Assembly: GCA_021292105.1 (NCBI GenBank)
Contig: CM037871.1
Location: 60,782,866-60,846,865 of the forward strand
From: Anadara kagoshimensis
Taxonomy: Eukaryota; Mollusca; Bivalvia; Arcoida; Arcidae
Direction of reading: 5' to 3'
Length of the DNA stretch: 64,000 nt
The notes under the pieces were generated by a model that saw nothing but the letters and a program-made list of their open reading frames with translations, had not been told where the DNA came from and did not search any database. Shown one piece after another: positions 60,271-64,000 of this stretch (positions within the stretch are counted from its first letter, which is position 1; every line of letters starts with the position of its first letter). Both the position numbers and the translations under genes were made by a program.

Positions 60271-61010
60271 CATTGAGGCATGTAACAGGGATATAGAACT
60301 TAGTACAGGATAGATCCTGGCAGTATAACATAGCATTGAGACATGTAACAGGGATATAGAACTTAGTACAGGATAGATCATAAACATTACAGATCACAGC
60401 ACTTATAGTCAGTATGGTCACTAGTACTGGCTCAAATAGGATATAACGGAGCTGCTTGCCAAAGGAACCATAGCCTGGAAGTATAACATAGCATTGTATA
60501 GAACTTAGTACAGGATAGACATTATAGATCACAGCACTTATAGTCAGTATAGTCACTAGTACTGGCTCAAATAGGATATAACAGCTGTTTGACATAGGAA
60601 CCACAGCCTGGCAGTATAACATAGCATTGTATAGAACTTAGTACAGGATAGATCATAAACATTACAGATCACAGCACTTATAGTCAGTATGGTCACTAGT
60701 ACTGGCTCAAATAGGATAAAACAGTCGCTTGACATAGGAACCACAGCCTGGCAGTGTAACATAGCATTGTAACAGGGATATAGAACTTAGTACAGGATAG
60801 ATCATAAACATTACAGATCACAGCACTTATAGTCAGTATGGTCACTAGTACTGGCTCAAATAGGATATAACAGTCGCTTAACAAAGGAACCATAAGTTGG
60901 CAGTAGTATTGTGACATGCAACAGAGATATAGAACTTAGTACTAGTTGAAATAGGATATATCATAACCATTGCAGATCACAGCACATACCGGTATACATG
61001 TACTCAGTAC
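60238..61010 (+). repeat. Tandem array of about 60-160 bp units beginning in the last codons of the LAS2-like gene
   Basis: The unit begins CCTGGCAGTATAACATAG, which in its first copy encodes the final Pro-Gly-Ser-Ile-Thr-stop. Copies start at 60253, 60316, 60474, 60607, 60747 and a diverged one near 60897. Units share TAGAACTTAGTACAGGATAG and GGTCACTAGTACTGGCTC. The array lies in the probable 3' UTR. Confidence 0.88.
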
Positions 61011-61189
61011 AGTCCCTAGTACTAGCTCAACCAGGATAAAACATAGCCACTTGACATATCTGTACTTAGGTCATGATAGGAACCACAAGATGGTAGTATA
61101 ATGAAGCAGTGAGAAAGGATACAGGCATAAAGAACTTAGTACTAGTATAGGTAAAACAAAACAAGACATACCTGTACATATGTACTGGT

Positions 61190-61990
61190 ATAACAGTGAT
61201 GGTACAAGTAAGTGTCATTGTAACTCCAAGCATTTTACATTTTGATTGTCAGTACAGTGGTATTTCAACTATAGGTATATATGTCAGTATAGTGGCACTA
61301 CAACTTTCAGCACATCTACTGGTCATATTGTCAGTGCAGTGGCTGTTGCTAGATGAAATAAAACAAGACCTGTATCATAATCGGTAACGTGGCACAAGTA
61401 GGTTATTATTGGTCAGTACAGTCGCAACACAATACTAGCACAACTACAGGTCATTTTGATTGTCAGAACAGTGGCACTGCAACTAGGTTTACATGTCAGT
61501 ACAGTGACACTATAACTCCCAGCACATCTACTGGTCATATTGTCATACAGTGGCTGTTGCTAGATGAAATAAAACAAGACCTGTATCATAATTGGTAGAG
61601 TGGCACTGCAAATAGGTATACATGTCAATACAGTGGCACTACAATACCAGCACATCTACTGGTCATATTGTCATTACAGTGGCTGTTGCTAGATGAAATA
61701 AAACAAGACCTGTATCATAATTGGTAGAGTGGCACTGCAAATAGGTATACATGTCAATACAGTGGCACTACAATACCAGCACATCTACTGGTCATATGGA
61801 TGTCCAGTACAGTGGCTGTTGCTAGGTGAAACGAAACAAGACCTGTATCATAATCAGTAAAGTGGCAATGCAAATAGGTATTCATTAGTCAGTACAGTGG
61901 CACTACAACTTCCAGCACATCTACTGGTCATAAGGATGCCCAGTACATTGGATGGTACAAGATGGAACATGGTCATTAGACTTGTGTTAA
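61190..61990 (+). repeat. Tandem array (about 130-210 bp spacing) in the probable 3' UTR, with repeated AATAAA
   Basis: Units share CAGTGGCTGTTGCTAGATG and AACAAGACCTGTATCATAAT, with spacings of about 210, 130 and 131 bp. Three units carry AATAAA (61357-61362, 61568-61573, 61697-61702); the fourth is mutated. It follows the first 3' array after about 180 bp. Confidence 0.85.
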
Positions 61991-62695
61991 GTAAAGTTAA
62001 ACAACAGCATTAGTGAGTACTGCAAGACCACTCCCAGCACATATACAGCACATACATAAATAGCACTGAGTAACACTACAATTTGCAGTCACTGATCATC
62101 CTGATATATAAGGCAGTCTAAATTTTACATGCCAAAATAGCTCCCAATAATGGAGATAGGCATGACCTACTTCAGAATATTTTTCAGAATGCATTATGTA
62201 TATTATATGTGATATCACCATGATGTATATTGCTGTATTGTCATGTCTCACAGATATAGCTACATTCATTCTAATTTGATGTCATACTTCACAGTTCTGC
62301 ACTTGTTACTGTTCCTCACCTGTGACAGGTAAACATAAAGATAAAAATCTGTAATGGGGGCTGTACATAACCAAGTACGATCATATAACTTTAAGTTTGA
62401 GGAAGTTTATCCTATGTATCATGTTGGTATTAACACTGGACAAAGAAAATCAAACAAAAATGTGTTTTTACTCCATGTCTGTGTAGTCAAAAAATATGTA
62501 ACATACATTTTATACTGTATTGTTCTTAAGGCCAGTAAAATACAATGTTGTTGTACATGTATAAACTTTAATTAATTTTATCAAATCTTATGGATCAGTA
62601 AAATCTATTAGAAGTTAAAGAACTTCAACATTCCCAAATCTTTAATGCACTTAGTTATTGTATTTTTACTGTAAGTAAATCAGTAGTGACTGGAA

Positions 62696-62992
62696 AATAA
62701 AACAATAGTTAGAATGAAAATGGGTATCTGTTACTATGGTTACCTTATAAATTTGATTTCTGTTCTCTATATATTATATATATTTATATTACTGGTTACA
62801 TAGATAATTTGAATCTGATACTCACATGTACCGTAGGTTACAAACACAATACACAGTATTAAACTATATATTATAAATATTTACCGTAAGTGTTGTAAAT
62901 CTTACTTTATCTATTTATGTATATGTGTATCATTATTATTATTATAATCAGTATCATTTATTATCATGTAACAAATTTTTATTAAAAATAAA
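62696..62992 (+). terminator. Candidate polyadenylation signals of the LAS2-like gene
   Basis: AATAAA at 62696-62701 and again at 62987-62992, the second followed by a T-rich tract at 63017-63027. They would give a 3' UTR of about 2.4-2.7 kb. No transcript evidence is available. Confidence 0.35.
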
Positions 62993-63384
62993 ATTACATG
63001 AATTTGATGAAGAATGGTCTTTTTTTTACACCTGCAGCTTTTTATTATACCCTTGCTTTTAAGAAGAGGGGGTATACTGGTTTACCTCTGTAGTTCTGTC
63101 TGTCCGTCTAAAACAAAAATTTTCTTAACAGTTTTTTCAGCAACTTCTAAACACAGCCACATGGATTTTGAAGTTCAGTATGAGGTCCCATGCCACAATT
63201 TCCGAATTCAAATCTGCCAGATATCTAAGTACATCCTGTTTACCAACTATGTTTATTTTTCGACATTTACAGTCAATGGTTGAAGTTAAAAGCTGGGGTA
63301 TACCAATTGAATAAAATCATAACCAGAGGCTCAGTGTGGCTGAGCCTGTATCGCTCACCTGCTTTTAAAGCAAATTTGTATATA

Positions 63385-64000
63385 TGCTTTTCCCATAGGG
63401 TCCAATGTGAAACAATGTTCTCCGCTGGCAGCCATGTTTTATGGCAGATCAGAAAAATTTTGGCAATCTATGTAAAGGACCTTCTATACTTTATTCCTGT
63501 AAAGTTTGGTTAAGTTTGCTTCAGTAGTTTCAGAGGAGATAGCCAAAATGTGTTTTTCCCATAGGGTCCAATGTTAAAGCCAAAATGTGTTTTTCCCATA
63601 GGGTCCAATGTTAAACTATGTTCCCCACTGGCAGCCATGTTTTTAGGCGGATCAGAAAAATTTCGGCAATCTTTACAAAAGACCTTCCATACATCATTCC
63701 TGTAAAGTTTAATTGAATTGGCTTCAGTCGTTTCAGAGGAGATAGCCAAAATGTGCGTTTTCCCATAGGGCCCAATGTTAAACTTTGTTTGGCCCTGGCG
63801 GCCATTTTTTTTTGGCGGCTCAGAAAAATTTGGGCAATCTTAGTAAATGACCTTACATACATTATTCGTGTAAAGTTTGGTTTGAATTGGCTCAGTGGTT
63901 TCAAAGGAGATAGCAAATATATGCTTTTCCCATAGGGTCTAATGTTAAACTATCTTCTGTGCTGGCGGCCATGTTTTTTGACGGATCAGAAAAATTTTGG
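63385..64000 (+). repeat. Tandem repeat of about 165-170 bp running off the window end
   Basis: TTTTCCCATAGGGTCCAATG recurs near 63388, 63552, 63589, 63762 and 63925, with GGCAGCCATGTTTT and ATCAGAAAAATTT. The 63552/63589 pair is an extra 37-bp duplication. Short open frames on both strands are artefacts. Confidence 0.92.

Noticed and set aside
60202..60917. Minus-strand open frames of 61-133 aa
   Set aside because: They repeat with the 3' minisatellite and overlap the real + strand terminal exon.
62354..62575. 73 aa open frame after the LAS2-like stop
   Set aside because: It lies in the probable 3' UTR with no homologous look and ordinary AT-rich codons.

Overview
This is a stretch of animal nuclear genome, most likely from a mollusc and probably a bivalve. 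Genes are split into short exons with GT/AG introns, the DNA is AT-rich, and introns and spacers are full of microsatellites, minisatellites, tRNA-derived SINEs and short inverted-repeat elements. The species assignment is inference from gene and repeat style. No bacterial, viral, CRISPR or operon-like content was seen.

Two genes can be reconstructed exon by exon on the + strand. (1) Positions 4456-34016 hold HSD17B4, the peroxisomal multifunctional enzyme type 2, in 26 coding exons (about 874 aa). It has a short-chain dehydrogenase, a two-part enoyl-CoA hydratase 2, and two tandem SCP2 domains where the human protein has one, and it ends in the peroxisomal signal SKL. (2) Positions 48826-60270 hold a LAS2 (C18orf54)-like gene in 7 coding exons (about 767 aa if one frameshift is discounted). 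A third gene probably starts on the - strand at 4289: one exon encodes a signal peptide and a cysteine-containing ectodomain start, head-to-head with HSD17B4 across 166 bp that hold two CCAAT boxes and three AGGTCA half-sites.

Layout: 1-4142 is AT-rich spacer, or introns of the divergent gene, with microsatellites and one isolated coding-like - strand fragment. 4143-4455 is the divergent exon and shared promoter. 4456-34016 is HSD17B4; its introns carry most of the mobile elements, a 0.9 kb ATG/GAT trinucleotide array, and an 0.8 kb 12-bp array open on both strands. 34017-48582 is intergenic, with a 1.9 kb 24/26-bp array, a decayed LINE, a 46-bp array and a nested SINE/palindrome. 48583-60270 is the LAS2-like gene. 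60271-about 63000 is its probable 3' UTR with two more arrays. 63330 to the end is another array running off the window.

The most unusual features are in the LAS2-like gene. Three separate tandem arrays each overlap or grow out of its exons: a 29-residue coding repeat, an intronic array that has copied the 3' end of an exon with its splice donor about 12 times, and a 3' array whose unit includes the last codons and the stop codon. In HSD17B4 the SCP2 exon trio has been duplicated with phases kept, one exon donor has shifted, and a decayed extra copy of one SCP2 exon remains in an intron.
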